NCBI GenBank assembly: GCA_030634605.1
Contig: DAOWAK010000122.1
Location: 1 to 5,362, forward strand
Length of the DNA stretch: 5,362 nucleotides
Origin: Sedimentisphaerales bacterium
GTDB lineage: Bacteria; Planctomycetota; Phycisphaerae; Sedimentisphaerales; SM23-30
Reading direction: 5' to 3'
Position 1 is the stretch's first letter, and each line of letters begins with the position of its first letter. The position numbers and the translations under genes were made by a program. The notes beneath the pieces are model-generated. The model did not search any database, was not told the DNA's origin, and worked only from the letters and a program-made list of their open reading frames with translations. Of this stretch, positions 1 through 5,340 are shown one piece after another.

Positions 1-292
1 CGCCGTAAAAATACTTACTCACCACCACCTTGGTAGCCAACTGAGAAAAATTCTTCGGAACTTCAACGTCGTTCTGTTCAAAAACAACCTCGCCGTTCTC
101 GTCGGTTATCGTAGCAGTTCGGTTCTCCCACTTGAGCTGATCAAATGGATGAACTTCCGCGCTGCTGAAATGCCTCTCAACTTCAATCGCACGATTGCTG
201 GTCTTACCTGTCTTCCCTGAATCTTGCTTAACCGCTTTTTCAGTGCTGTTACGCTTGTTTCTGTCGGCCGAATCCGTGGCGCTGGACGGCAT
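1..292 (-). CDS. nrdJ: Vitamin B12-dependent (class II) ribonucleotide reductase, N-terminal part (runs off the left edge)
   Basis: The enzyme reduces ribonucleotides to deoxyribonucleotides in the cytoplasm, using adenosylcobalamin to generate its radical, and needs no oxygen. Only the first 97 codons are in the window, so no catalytic cysteine or B12-binding residue can be checked. The call rests on the conserved entry segment of the NrdJ family. After a variable Lys/Ser/Thr-rich tail (residues 1-35) come an ERHFSS segment (39-44), HPFDQLKWENR (48-58), GEVVFEQNDVEVPK (67-80) and SQLATKVVVSKYFYG (83-97). This is the usual order and spacing in class II enzymes. The ATG at 292-290 is chosen because a strong AAGGAG lies 7 bases upstream. 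An overlapping minus-strand frame at 106-327 is a shadow. The gene is divergent from the phosphatase gene, with a long structured gap between them. No cobalamin riboswitch core was recognised in its leader. Confidence 0.85.
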   Translation of the reverse strand, partial: MPSSATDSADRNKRNSTEKAVKQDSGKTGKTSNRAIEVERHFSSAEVHPFDQLKWENRTATITDENGEVVFEQNDVEVPKNFSQLATKVVVSKYFYG

Positions 293-297
293 AATAG

Positions 298-305
298 GTC
301 TCCTT
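298..305 (-). promoter_or_regulatory. Ribosome binding site of nrdJ
   Basis: Read on the minus strand, AAGGAGAC (305 to 298) ends 5 bases before the ATG at 292, and its AAGGAG core ends 7 bases before it. This is close to a consensus Shine-Dalgarno site. It fixes the nrdJ start, and it contrasts with maf and the phosphatase gene, where no free site of this quality is visible. Confidence 0.75.
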
Positions 306-354
306 CCGGTATAAATTCTACGGACAAAATATTAAATTGTATTTATTTTGATTA

Positions 355-373
355 TGCGCGTAGAACATGCGCA
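355..373. repeat. Short inverted repeat upstream of nrdJ, possible operator
   Basis: TGCGC (355-359) and GCGCA (369-373) form an inverted repeat with a 9-base centre, 63 bases upstream of the nrdJ start. The same bases also contain a direct repeat, ATGCGC at 354-359 (with one flanking base) and 367-372. The centre and right arm include GAACATGCG, which resembles half of a Gram-positive-type LexA site, but the second half does not follow. A regulator site is possible; the short arms could also be chance. Confidence 0.25.
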
Positions 374-403
374 CAAAATTAAAACCTTTTTCCAAACTCT
401 TGA

Positions 404-468
404 AATCTTACGTCGGAGGGAGAACCTCAACAAGATTCTACCCGACCGATGGGTTGGTTAAAAACCAA
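404..468. ncRNA. Cluster of nested inverted repeats: possible structured leader or small RNA, strand undecided
   Basis: AATCTT (404-409) pairs with AAGATT (432-437) and encloses a smaller hairpin, GAGG (416-419) with CCTC (425-428). An alternative fold pairs GTCGG (412-416) with CCGAC (442-446). Next comes TTGGTT (454-459) with AACCAA (463-468) over a 3-base loop. CCGATG occurs as a direct repeat at 446-451 and 475-480. Inverted repeats look alike on both strands, so this could be the 5' leader of nrdJ on the minus strand or a small RNA on the plus strand. I compared it by eye with cobalamin riboswitch, tmRNA, SRP RNA and RNase P signatures and saw no match. Individual stems are short, so chance is not excluded. 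Confidence 0.25.
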
Positions 469-528
469 AAAAATCCGATGAGCACAGAGCAGCTACCCAT
501 GAAACCCAAAACTCTCCCCGGCTAATAT

Positions 529-543
529 ATACCCAATGGGTAT
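529..543. repeat. Perfect 6-bp palindrome ATACCC-AAT-GGGTAT, possible operator
   Basis: ATACCC (529-534) and GGGTAT (538-543) are perfect inverted arms around a 3-base centre. The dyad sits in an A/T-rich patch between the two stem-loop groups. It has the size and symmetry of a dimeric regulator site, but could equally be a small hairpin of a transcript. It does not match the NrdR box pattern expected near ribonucleotide reductase genes. Confidence 0.3.
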
Positions 544-551
544 CATAATGC

Positions 552-581
552 CTGGCAGGGCCTTTCCTAAAGGGCTGTCAG
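552..581. ncRNA. 12-bp interrupted stem-loop in the intergenic region
   Basis: CTGGCAG (552-558) pairs with CTGTCAG (575-581), including one G-U pair when read on the plus strand. CCTTT (561-565) then pairs with AAAGG (569-573) over a 3-base loop, with a small internal loop between the two helices. This is the strongest fold in the left half of the gap. No T-run follows on the plus strand (GATTTAGATTT), so it is not a typical intrinsic terminator. On the minus strand it would sit far upstream in the nrdJ leader. Its role is unknown. Confidence 0.35.
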
Positions 582-713
582 ATTTAGATTTACAAATTGA
601 GCAACATGGTGTTTTTATTTGTGATCGGTATAAAACAATCCAGCTACTCTCGCCCAAGGTTACTTATAGCCACCTCTTCTTCTCAACACTTTCAACTAAC
701 ACAGCCCCATCCT

Positions 714-749
714 AAACCACTACATCTGGTAGTGTCAATCGGGTTTTTT
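714..749 (+). terminator. Weak terminator-like hairpin with T6 tail
   Basis: CACTAC (718-723) pairs with GTAGTG (729-734) over a 5-base loop. After an 8-base bulge, GTTT (743-746) could close against AAAC (714-717). A run of six T (744-749) follows. The T-run is not directly next to the main stem, so this is a weak intrinsic terminator at best. If real, it would end a plus-strand transcript with no protein gene in it. Confidence 0.25.
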
Positions 750-767
750 AACATTTTCCACAATATT

Positions 768-806
768 TCCTTAGTCCTTGTAAAATAAGGATATGCGTTT
801 TTTTTT
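768..806 (+). terminator. A/T-rich hairpin followed by T9, terminator-like
   Basis: TCCTTA (768-773) pairs with TAAGGA (786-791). An alternative register pairs TCCTT (775-779) with AAGGA (787-791) over a 7-base loop. Nine consecutive T (798-806) follow after 6 bases. The stem is weak and A/T-rich, but the uninterrupted T-run is the longest on the plus strand of this window. It could end a short plus-strand RNA, or attenuate a transcript entering the phosphatase gene if the promoter lies upstream. Confidence 0.3.
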
Positions 807-813
807 AAATAAC

Positions 814-836
814 TCACAGGCTCTTAATCCCTGTGA
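814..836. repeat. Perfect 7-bp inverted repeat, hairpin or operator
   Basis: TCACAGG (814-820) and CCTGTGA (830-836) are perfect inverted arms around 9 bases. It lies about 195 bases upstream of the phosphatase start. The half-sites TCACA and TGTGA recall CRP/FNR sites but are in the opposite order and too far apart, so that family is not supported. It may be an operator for another dimeric regulator or a stem at the head of the phosphatase leader. Confidence 0.35.
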
Positions 837-840
837 ACTG

Positions 841-1010
841 TAAATTATCACCTCACAACCATCATCCAATACAAATATTCTTAAAACCACAATGCTCCTA
901 AACTACTAAAAACAAAAAAGTTACAATTACCCACTCAAAACCCGACAAAATCTTACTTCCTACTGCTCACCTGCTCTACTATTCAACTATCTACTCTTGC
1001 TCAAAAAAAA
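841..1010 (+). other. G-depleted stretch, probable unstructured 5' leader of the phosphatase mRNA
   Basis: By hand count only 6 of these 170 bases are G, while A, C and T are all common. Such an RNA could hardly fold with itself. The stretch runs directly into the 10-bp hairpin at 992-1023. I see no conserved promoter motif or open frame in it. If the promoter lies near or upstream of 814-836, the mRNA would have a long single-stranded leader. Confidence 0.45.
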
Positions 1011-1023
1011 TTAAGCAAGAGTA
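992..1023 (+). promoter_or_regulatory. Perfect 10-bp hairpin abutting the phosphatase start, masking its only Shine-Dalgarno-like bases
   Basis: TACTCTTGCT (992-1001) pairs perfectly with AGCAAGAGTA (1014-1023) around a 12-base A-rich loop holding eight A. The right arm carries AGCAAGAG, the only purine-rich sequence near the ATG at 1032, so the fold would hide it from the ribosome. An ATG starts at 1024, the next base after the stem, and the phosphatase ATG is 8 bases further on. A translational switch or a regulator-binding dyad would both fit. Confidence 0.5.
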
Positions 1024-1031
1024 ATGCTGAT

Positions 1032-2336
1032 ATGCTTCTAAAGCTCACCTTCTCTAAAGTCGAAAATGATTACATGCAAGCTACCAGTACACAGCTAGGC
1101 AAAAAAATCACCTCAGCCAATCAAAAGCCGCGTATTCTGATTATAGGACCCGAAAACCTCCCCGAAAACCTCCTCCAGGCCGCCCAAGAGCTAAATATCG
1201 AAAAACTCACCTGTCAAATGGACCAGGCCATCGATACCGCCCAAAAAGCCCAAAAAATTACCGCCGCTGTCCTGGTACTCAACGACCTGATCGATTCAGA
1301 CTGCCAACGCGTTATTGACCTTACCCACACTTTGGAAAGCCAACCACTCTGCACTCTGGTGATCGCCGAACAGGAAAACCAGAACATAAATATTCAGAAT
1401 ATTGCCCGAAACCTTAACCCTGAGCGATTCTCCATTGTAACTCAAACCGAATCTGTCTCAGTCATCGCCGCTCGACTGGCTACCCTGATGCAGATCCAAC
1501 CCACCATAAAAAAACTCTCCGAGGAAGTTGACCGACTACGCATGGTCAGCCAGCCCCTTAACAACTACTTCTCCCAGGTCAACGAAGAAATGCAACTCGC
1601 CTCCAGACTCCAACGCGATTTCCTGCCCAGTGAAATGCCCAAAATCCCCGGCATAAAATTCGCCAACATCTTCCGACCCGCCACCTGGGTCAGCGGTGAC
1701 ATTTACGACGTCATGCGCCTCGACGAAAACCACATCGGCTTCTACATCGCCGACGCCGTCGGACACGGCATGCCTGCCGCACTGCTCACCATGTTCATCA
1801 AACGCGCCATCGTAACCAAACGCATCGAAGGCCACAGCTACACACTCATCGAGCCCGGCGAAACCCTCAAACAACTCAACGCTGACATGGTCGGACAAAA
1901 CCTGAGCAACTTCCAGTTCGCCACTTGCTGCTACGGACTGCTCAACACTAGCACCCTCCGACTCCGCCTGGCCAGCGCCGGACATCCCGCCCCCATGCTC
2001 ATCAACAAAGCCGGCCAAAACTCCGAAATCGACGTCGGCGGCTCCCTGCTCGGCGTCTTCCCCGAACAAACCTACACCACCGAAATCGTTCAGCTGCACC
2101 TCGGCGACAAACTGTTGCTCTACAGCGACGGTGTCGAAGTTGCTTTCGTTAACCCCGGACCCGACCAGCCGCTTCGCTTCCGACAGGAATTCGACGACCT
2201 CGGCTATCTCGATATCAAGGACATGTGCGACAAACTCCTCAACATCATCAACCGCGAAGAAGGCTCCCTTCACCCCCGCGACGACGTAACCATCGTCGGC
2301 CTGCAAATCGAATCCGAACCAGAATCCGAAAATTAA
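1032..2336 (+). CDS. Degenerate receiver domain fused to PP2C-type Ser/Thr phosphatase (RsbU/SpoIIE family)
   Basis: Proteins of this kind dephosphorylate Ser/Thr residues, typically on STAS-domain anti-anti-sigma factors in partner-switching pathways. The protein is 434 residues long. Residues 33-155 look like a CheY-like receiver (RILIIGPE at 34-41, AVLVLND at 79-85, TLVIAE at 108-113). The acidic pair of the first strand and the conserved Lys are missing, and the phosphate-accepting Asp is doubtful (N84/D85), so phosphorylation is unlikely. A helical linker (160-196) leads into the PP2C domain from LQRDFLP (193-199). Its metal-binding acidic residues are visible: D223 in VSGD, D241 in IADAVGHG, D366 in YSDG and D418 in RDDV, so it should be active. 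The ATG at 1032 gives the longest frame; M15 (1074) is an alternative because residues 1-30 look variable. No STAS protein or anti-sigma kinase lies in the window, so its partner is unknown. No membrane segment is seen. Confidence 0.88.
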   Translation: MLLKLTFSKVENDYMQATSTQLGKKITSANQKPRILIIGPENLPENLLQAAQELNIEKLTCQMDQAIDTAQKAQKITAAVLVLNDLIDSDCQRVIDLTHTLESQPLCTLVIAEQENQNINIQNIARNLNPERFSIVTQTESVSVIAARLATLMQIQPTIKKLSEEVDRLRMVSQPLNNYFSQVNEEMQLASRLQRDFLPSEMPKIPGIKFANIFRPATWVSGDIYDVMRLDENHIGFYIADAVGHGMPAALLTMFIKRAIVTKRIEGHSYTLIEPGETLKQLNADMVGQNLSNFQFATCCYGLLNTSTLRLRLASAGHPAPMLINKAGQNSEIDVGGSLLGVFPEQTYTTEIVQLHLGDKLLLYSDGVEVAFVNPGPDQPLRFRQEFDDLGYLDIKDMCDKLLNIINREEGSLHPRDDVTIVGLQIESEPESEN

Positions 2337-2351
2337 TCCGTCACCGGATTA
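2334..2351. terminator. 7-bp hairpin between convergent genes, possible bidirectional terminator
   Basis: TAATCCG (2334-2340) pairs perfectly with CGGATTA (2345-2351) over a 4-base loop, and the stem begins with the phosphatase stop codon. On the minus strand it is followed by ATTTTC, a short T-run, so it may better serve the DUF192 side. On the plus strand no T-run follows. An overlapping alternative stem pairs GTCAC (2340-2344) with GTGAC (2352-2356). Its position in a 39-base convergent gap supports a terminator role. Confidence 0.4.
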
Positions 2352-2375
2352 GTGACACATCAACTTTCCATCGAA

Positions 2376-2981
2376 TCATTCCGGCTCAGCCATAATCCTT
2401 CTGATACGCTCGCCCAACTCCACCCGATCCCCTGCCTTAATCCCCAGCCGCTCTACCGTCCCGGCATTTAGCTCCAGACAATACTTCACCGCCCCCTTGC
2501 TCGGATAACTCCCCGGTCGCTGCCCCGGCTGCGGCGCCTTCATCGCTGCCGTATTCACCACCGTCCCGTCAGCCCGAATAAACAAAATATCCAGATCAAT
2601 AAGAGTGTTTTTCATCCAGAAGCTGCAATATTGCTCCCGAGAATAAATAAACAACATCCCTGCATCGCTCGCCAGCTCCCGGCGAAACATCAACCCCCGC
2701 TCACGACTTTTCTGCGTAAACGCCAACTCCACCCGAAAAACTTCACCACCCAACTCAATCTCTTCCGTCGGCAACTGCTTCACCGCCCCCGCCCCGGAAA
2801 CCACTCGCCGTCGCTTCTCCCCCTCGTCATTCTTACAACCCGACGCCAACAACAATCCCAACATAACAACCGACACCACCAACCGCAACCACACTTGCCT
2901 TAACCGTTCACTGAAAATCTGTCTTCCGCCAAGGCTTGCCCCCGACCTGATCTGGAATTTAAGATTGCTTCGGTTTTTCAT
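2376..2981 (-). CDS. DUF192 family lipoprotein
   Basis: The protein has 201 residues and its biochemical role is unknown; DUF192 is a small conserved domain, often exported. Residues 30-48 are hydrophobic and end in LLLASGC, so C49 is a probable lipidation site, with a rather long 29-residue charged region before it. A short Lys/Arg-rich linker follows. The DUF192 domain spans about 75-195: VELAFTQKSRERGLMFRR (84-101), GMLFIY (108-113), FWMKNTLIDLDILFI (121-135), KYCLELNAG (166-174) and GIKAGDRV (180-187) are its family hallmarks. The ATG at 2981 is chosen because GGGGAG lies 6 bases upstream; the frame extends to an ATG at 3008, but that would place the ribosome binding site inside the gene. 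It is the last of three minus-strand genes, 104 bases after maf, and converges on the phosphatase gene. A membrane-anchored periplasmic domain is the likely topology. Confidence 0.87.
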   Translation of the reverse strand: MKNRSNLKFQIRSGASLGGRQIFSERLRQVWLRLVVSVVMLGLLLASGCKNDEGEKRRRVVSGAGAVKQLPTEEIELGGEVFRVELAFTQKSRERGLMFRRELASDAGMLFIYSREQYCSFWMKNTLIDLDILFIRADGTVVNTAAMKAPQPGQRPGSYPSKGAVKYCLELNAGTVERLGIKAGDRVELGERIRRIMAEPE

Positions 2982-2987
2982 ATCTGA

Positions 2988-2993
2988 CTCCCC
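2988..2993 (-). promoter_or_regulatory. Ribosome binding site deciding the DUF192 lipoprotein start
   Basis: Read on the minus strand, GGGGAG (2993 to 2988) lies 6 bases before the ATG at 2981. This favours that start over the in-frame ATG at 3008, which falls within the repeat array and has no such site. Confidence 0.65.
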
Positions 2994-3000
2994 ACCCCGT

Positions 3001-3055
3001 GTCGTCATTCGTTATTCGTCATTGATTCGTCATTTTGGTTTCGTAATTCGTCATT
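3001..3055. repeat. Degenerate tandem repeat of ATTCGTCATT between maf and the DUF192 gene
   Basis: Three exact copies of ATTCGTCATT lie at 3014-3023, 3025-3034 and 3046-3055. Imperfect copies flank them: CGTCATT at 3003-3009, ATTCGTTATT at 3007-3016 and TTCGTAATT at 3040-3048. The exact copies start 11 and 21 bases apart, near one and two turns of DNA. On the minus strand the unit reads AATGACGAAT. The array fills much of the gap between two co-directional genes. It could be a slippage-derived spacer repeat or a set of phased protein-binding sites. Confidence 0.6.
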
Positions 3056-3085
3056 GAAAGCATGGTAAACCTAAACCATTAACGC

Positions 3086-3688
3086 TTACTTTTGATCGTG
3101 CCATTTGCTTATTAATCCAAATATCTCACCCAACTTCTCCATCGGCAGCCCCACCACATTCGACTCACTGCCCTCTATTGATTCCACAAAATTATCCCCA
3201 CCCTCCTGATACGCATAAGCCCCCGCCTTGCCCTGCCACGTCCCCGCCGCCAGATAATCCCCTAGCTCCTGCCCCGTCATCGCCCGCATCATCAGCACTG
3301 TTTGAACATGCGTAATTATCCTGCCCCGTTGCCCCGGCAAAATTACCGCCAACCCGGTAATCACTTCATTCCGCCCGACAAACTGATTCGTTAAAATCTC
3401 CCGCGCGTGCTCCTCATCCCGAGGCTTACCGATTATCTGCCCGCCGTTAACCACAATCGTATCCGCCCCGATAACCACCGCCTCCGAACGATCATAAGCC
3501 ACCCCGCGCGCCTTGTAATACGCCAGCGCCTCAGCCCAGGCCGTCGGCAAAACCGAACCGCTCGGCAACTCCGGCTCTTCATAACGAGGCTCAACCACCT
3601 CAAATTCATAGCCCCCATCGCGCAGCAACTGCTGCCGCCGCGGCGAACCAGAAGCCAGTATCAACGGATAATCATTCACAAAATTCAT
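3086..3688 (-). CDS. maf: Maf family nucleoside triphosphate pyrophosphatase
   Basis: Maf proteins are cytoplasmic enzymes that hydrolyse non-canonical or excess nucleotides (dTTP/UTP, or m7GTP in the YceF branch) to the monophosphate and pyrophosphate, a housekeeping role. The 200-residue length is typical. The family motifs appear in order: ILASGSPRRQQLL (10-22), with the phosphate-binding SPRR; LAYYKA (55-60); IGADTIV (73-79), with the expected catalytic Asp at 76; GKPRD (87-91); GKAGAYAYQE near residue 153; and SNVVGLP near 175. The late GxAGAYAxQ...SNVVGLP pattern resembles the dTTP/UTP branch more than YceF, but the substrate was not established. The ATG at 3688 gives an N-terminus of normal length; no Shine-Dalgarno site precedes it. 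It lies 68 bases after the radical SAM gene and 104 before the DUF192 gene, on the same strand. Confidence 0.93.
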   Translation of the reverse strand: MNFVNDYPLILASGSPRRQQLLRDGGYEFEVVEPRYEEPELPSGSVLPTAWAEALAYYKARGVAYDRSEAVVIGADTIVVNGGQIIGKPRDEEHAREILTNQFVGRNEVITGLAVILPGQRGRIITHVQTVLMMRAMTGQELGDYLAAGTWQGKAGAYAYQEGGDNFVESIEGSESNVVGLPMEKLGEIFGLISKWHDQK

Positions 3689-3756
3689 AATGACAGGATA
3701 ATCACATCTCGCAACAGAGCAAGGCAGAAATGATTTTTAAAATCGCTCCGGACCAA

Positions 3757-5340
3757 TCACTTCTCTCCACGGGCGTACATCTTCTCCACTAAATCACGAT
3801 AAACCGGCCCGCAGTTGTAACTGCAAAACGGAAACAGCCCCGCCGGCGTCGAATACAAAATCACGCACCGCTTGGTCCGCTCCACATCATAATTATACCG
3901 ATCCTGAAAATGCATCCCCGCCGCCATCAACGTGCGATAGTTACCCGACCCCGCCCCACCGCGACCCTTACTTTTATCCACCATCCCCTGCAAAGCACCC
4001 ACAAACTTCTTTGCATTCAAATCCGGTGGCGCCTGATCCTTGCGAAACACCGACTTAAAAAACTTGTTCAAACGCAGCTTGTCAAAAAACGAAATCTTAC
4101 CGCCGCGCGCCGCCAGTTTGTGTGCCCAGCGGTTCATCCCGCTGAACATCGCCTCCACATCCAGCACCTGCGGAAACGGATAAACCTGCTTGTCCGGCGA
4201 TATAAAAAAATAACTCCCCAACGCACAATCTGTATGGCTGCTGGGCGTAATCTTCGGATTACCCGTTACCGCTTCCATAAACCGAGCTAACGGCGTTACT
4301 ATCGACAACGGATAAAAATCCCGCTCCACCACCGCCCCGCTGGCCGCGGCAATATCCTTGGCCAAATCCCCCAGCGTATAACGCTGCTCCAAACGACGCT
4401 CCGGATCGATCCGACCCGTAAAGCTCACCGGCTGATAACTTATCCCGCTGATAACATCCACATTATCCACCGCAAATTTAAAAATCGCCCCCACCTGATC
4501 GTCATTAACCGTCCGGATTATCGTCGGCACCAGACAAACCTTCATCCCCGTCCGCCGACAATTTTCTATCGCCGCCAGCTTCTCATTCCAGATGTCCCGC
4601 CCCCGCAGCTTACGATAAATCTCCCCGCCTATCCCGTCAAATTGCAGATACAGCGTATGTAAACCCGCCTCAGCCGCCTGCCGCGCAAATTCATAATCCG
4701 CCATCAGCAACCCGTTCGTCGCAATCTGAATATTCGAAAAGCCCATCCGCGCCGCCTCCGAAACCACCTCCAAAAATCGCGGATGGATCGTCGGCTCGCC
4801 CCCGCTGAACTGCACCGCCGTCGCCGGCGTCGGACGCATATCACGCAACGCCTGGAGCATCCCCACAATCTGCTCGAACGTCGGCTCATAAACATAACCC
4901 GCCGCGTTCGAATTGGCAAAACACACCGGACACTTCAAATTGCACCGATTCGTCAAATCGATATTCGCCAAACACGCGCACGACTGATGCTTCCCGCAAA
5001 GCCCGCAGTCCGTCGGACACAGATTCTCCCCCGCGTTCGCCGGATTGCACACCCCCGCCAATTCTCCAAAACTCCACTGCGCCGACTTGTGATACAACGG
5101 CACGTCCCGGTTAATAATATCCCGATAATAACCATGCTCCGGACAACTCTTCTCAATCATCACCGCATGATTCTCAATAAAATATCGCCCCACGATCACC
5201 GCCGAGCATTCCGGACAAAGCGTCTGCACCGTCCGCGGCAACGACCGCGCATTAGGCTTGATCACCTTCCCGCTGTAGGTCTGCTTCGCCGAGTACTCCC
5301 GATCCGCAACCGGCTCACTCCAAATCATATCATGATGCAC
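3757..5340 (-). CDS. Tes-like radical SAM protein (tetraether / membrane-spanning lipid synthase family)
   Basis: Tes enzymes use S-adenosylmethionine radicals to join two lipid tails carbon to carbon at the membrane. The 527-residue length fits the family. An N-terminal metal site is suggested by C42/C45 and C66/H69 (CPEC...CPEH). A second cysteine set is C98, C108, C112 and C115 (CPTDCGLC). The radical SAM cluster motif is C133-x3-C137-x2-C140 in TNRCNLKCPVCF, followed by FSGGEP (178-183), ATNG (207-210), YLQFDG (231-236), VPTI (271-274) and QPVSFTGR (303-310). The C-terminal part has HTDC (369-372), MHFQDRYNYDVER (476-488) and C492, C506 and C510, all Tes-like. A Lys/Gly-rich linker (about 400-466) separates the two parts. 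The start is uncertain: GTG at 5340 is used, ATG at 5328 is possible, and the frame stays open to the window edge. The Tes-like family call is firm; the exact lipid substrate is inferred. Confidence 0.85.
   Translation of the reverse strand: MHHDMIWSEPVADREYSAKQTYSGKVIKPNARSLPRTVQTLCPECSAVIVGRYFIENHAVMIEKSCPEHGYYRDIINRDVPLYHKSAQWSFGELAGVCNPANAGENLCPTDCGLCGKHQSCACLANIDLTNRCNLKCPVCFANSNAAGYVYEPTFEQIVGMLQALRDMRPTPATAVQFSGGEPTIHPRFLEVVSEAARMGFSNIQIATNGLLMADYEFARQAAEAGLHTLYLQFDGIGGEIYRKLRGRDIWNEKLAAIENCRRTGMKVCLVPTIIRTVNDDQVGAIFKFAVDNVDVISGISYQPVSFTGRIDPERRLEQRYTLGDLAKDIAAASGAVVERDFYPLSIVTPLARFMEAVTGNPKITPSSHTDCALGSYFFISPDKQVYPFPQVLDVEAMFSGMNRWAHKLAARGGKISFFDKLRLNKFFKSVFRKDQAPPDLNAKKFVGALQGMVDKSKGRGGAGSGNYRTLMAAGMHFQDRYNYDVERTKRCVILYSTPAGLFPFCSYNCGPVYRDLVEKMYARGEK

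Larger units (their letters stand above)
293..1031. other. Long intergenic region between divergent nrdJ and the phosphatase gene
   Basis: I find no convincing protein-coding gene in these 739 bases. The region is AT-rich compared with the genes. From left to right it holds the nrdJ ribosome binding site, an A/T-rich stretch (310-350), a cluster of inverted repeats (404-581), two terminator-like hairpins (714-749 and 768-806), an isolated 7-bp inverted repeat (814-836), a nearly G-free stretch (841-1010) and a 10-bp hairpin beside the phosphatase start. Both divergent promoters should lie here, but no clear -35/-10 pair was found for either gene. A 63-codon frame at 597-788 was rejected because it has no ribosome binding site and no recognisable domain, and it runs through the hairpins. 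Confidence 0.6.

Noticed and set aside
106..327. Minus-strand open frame of 73 codons at the left end
   Set aside because: It overlaps the nrdJ N-terminus in another frame. The nrdJ frame has both family motifs and the strong ribosome site.
363..374. LexA-type SOS box GAACATGCGCAC near nrdJ
   Set aside because: Only the left half matches GAAC-N4-GTTC; the right half does not, and the host's LexA motif is unknown.
300..600. Cobalamin riboswitch upstream of B12-dependent nrdJ
   Set aside because: It would make biological sense, but the conserved core and B12-box sequences were not found on the minus strand by eye. Only a loose AGCCGGGGAGAG resemblance was seen.
597..788. 63-codon open frame in the intergenic region
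   Set aside because: It has no ribosome binding site and no recognisable motif, and it crosses both terminator-like hairpins.
814..836. CRP/FNR-type operator
   Set aside because: The half-sites are in the reverse order (TCACA first, TGTGA second) and the spacing is too long for that family.
1536..2306. 256-codon open frame on the minus strand
   Set aside because: It lies entirely opposite the phosphatase gene, whose domains are clear. C-ending codons on the coding strand leave this antisense frame open, and its Val/Asp/Glu/Gly-rich composition is typical of a shadow.
3689..3756. Promoter for maf (TTGCTC with TATCCT, 16-base spacing, minus strand)
   Set aside because: The -10 match is poor and would leave an almost leaderless mRNA. 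Read-through from the upstream gene is at least as likely.
2376..5340. A new functional system formed by tes-like, maf and DUF192 genes
   Set aside because: They share a strand, but the gaps are 68 and 104 bases and the known roles (lipid joining, nucleotide clean-up, unknown lipoprotein) do not connect. Co-orientation alone is weak evidence.
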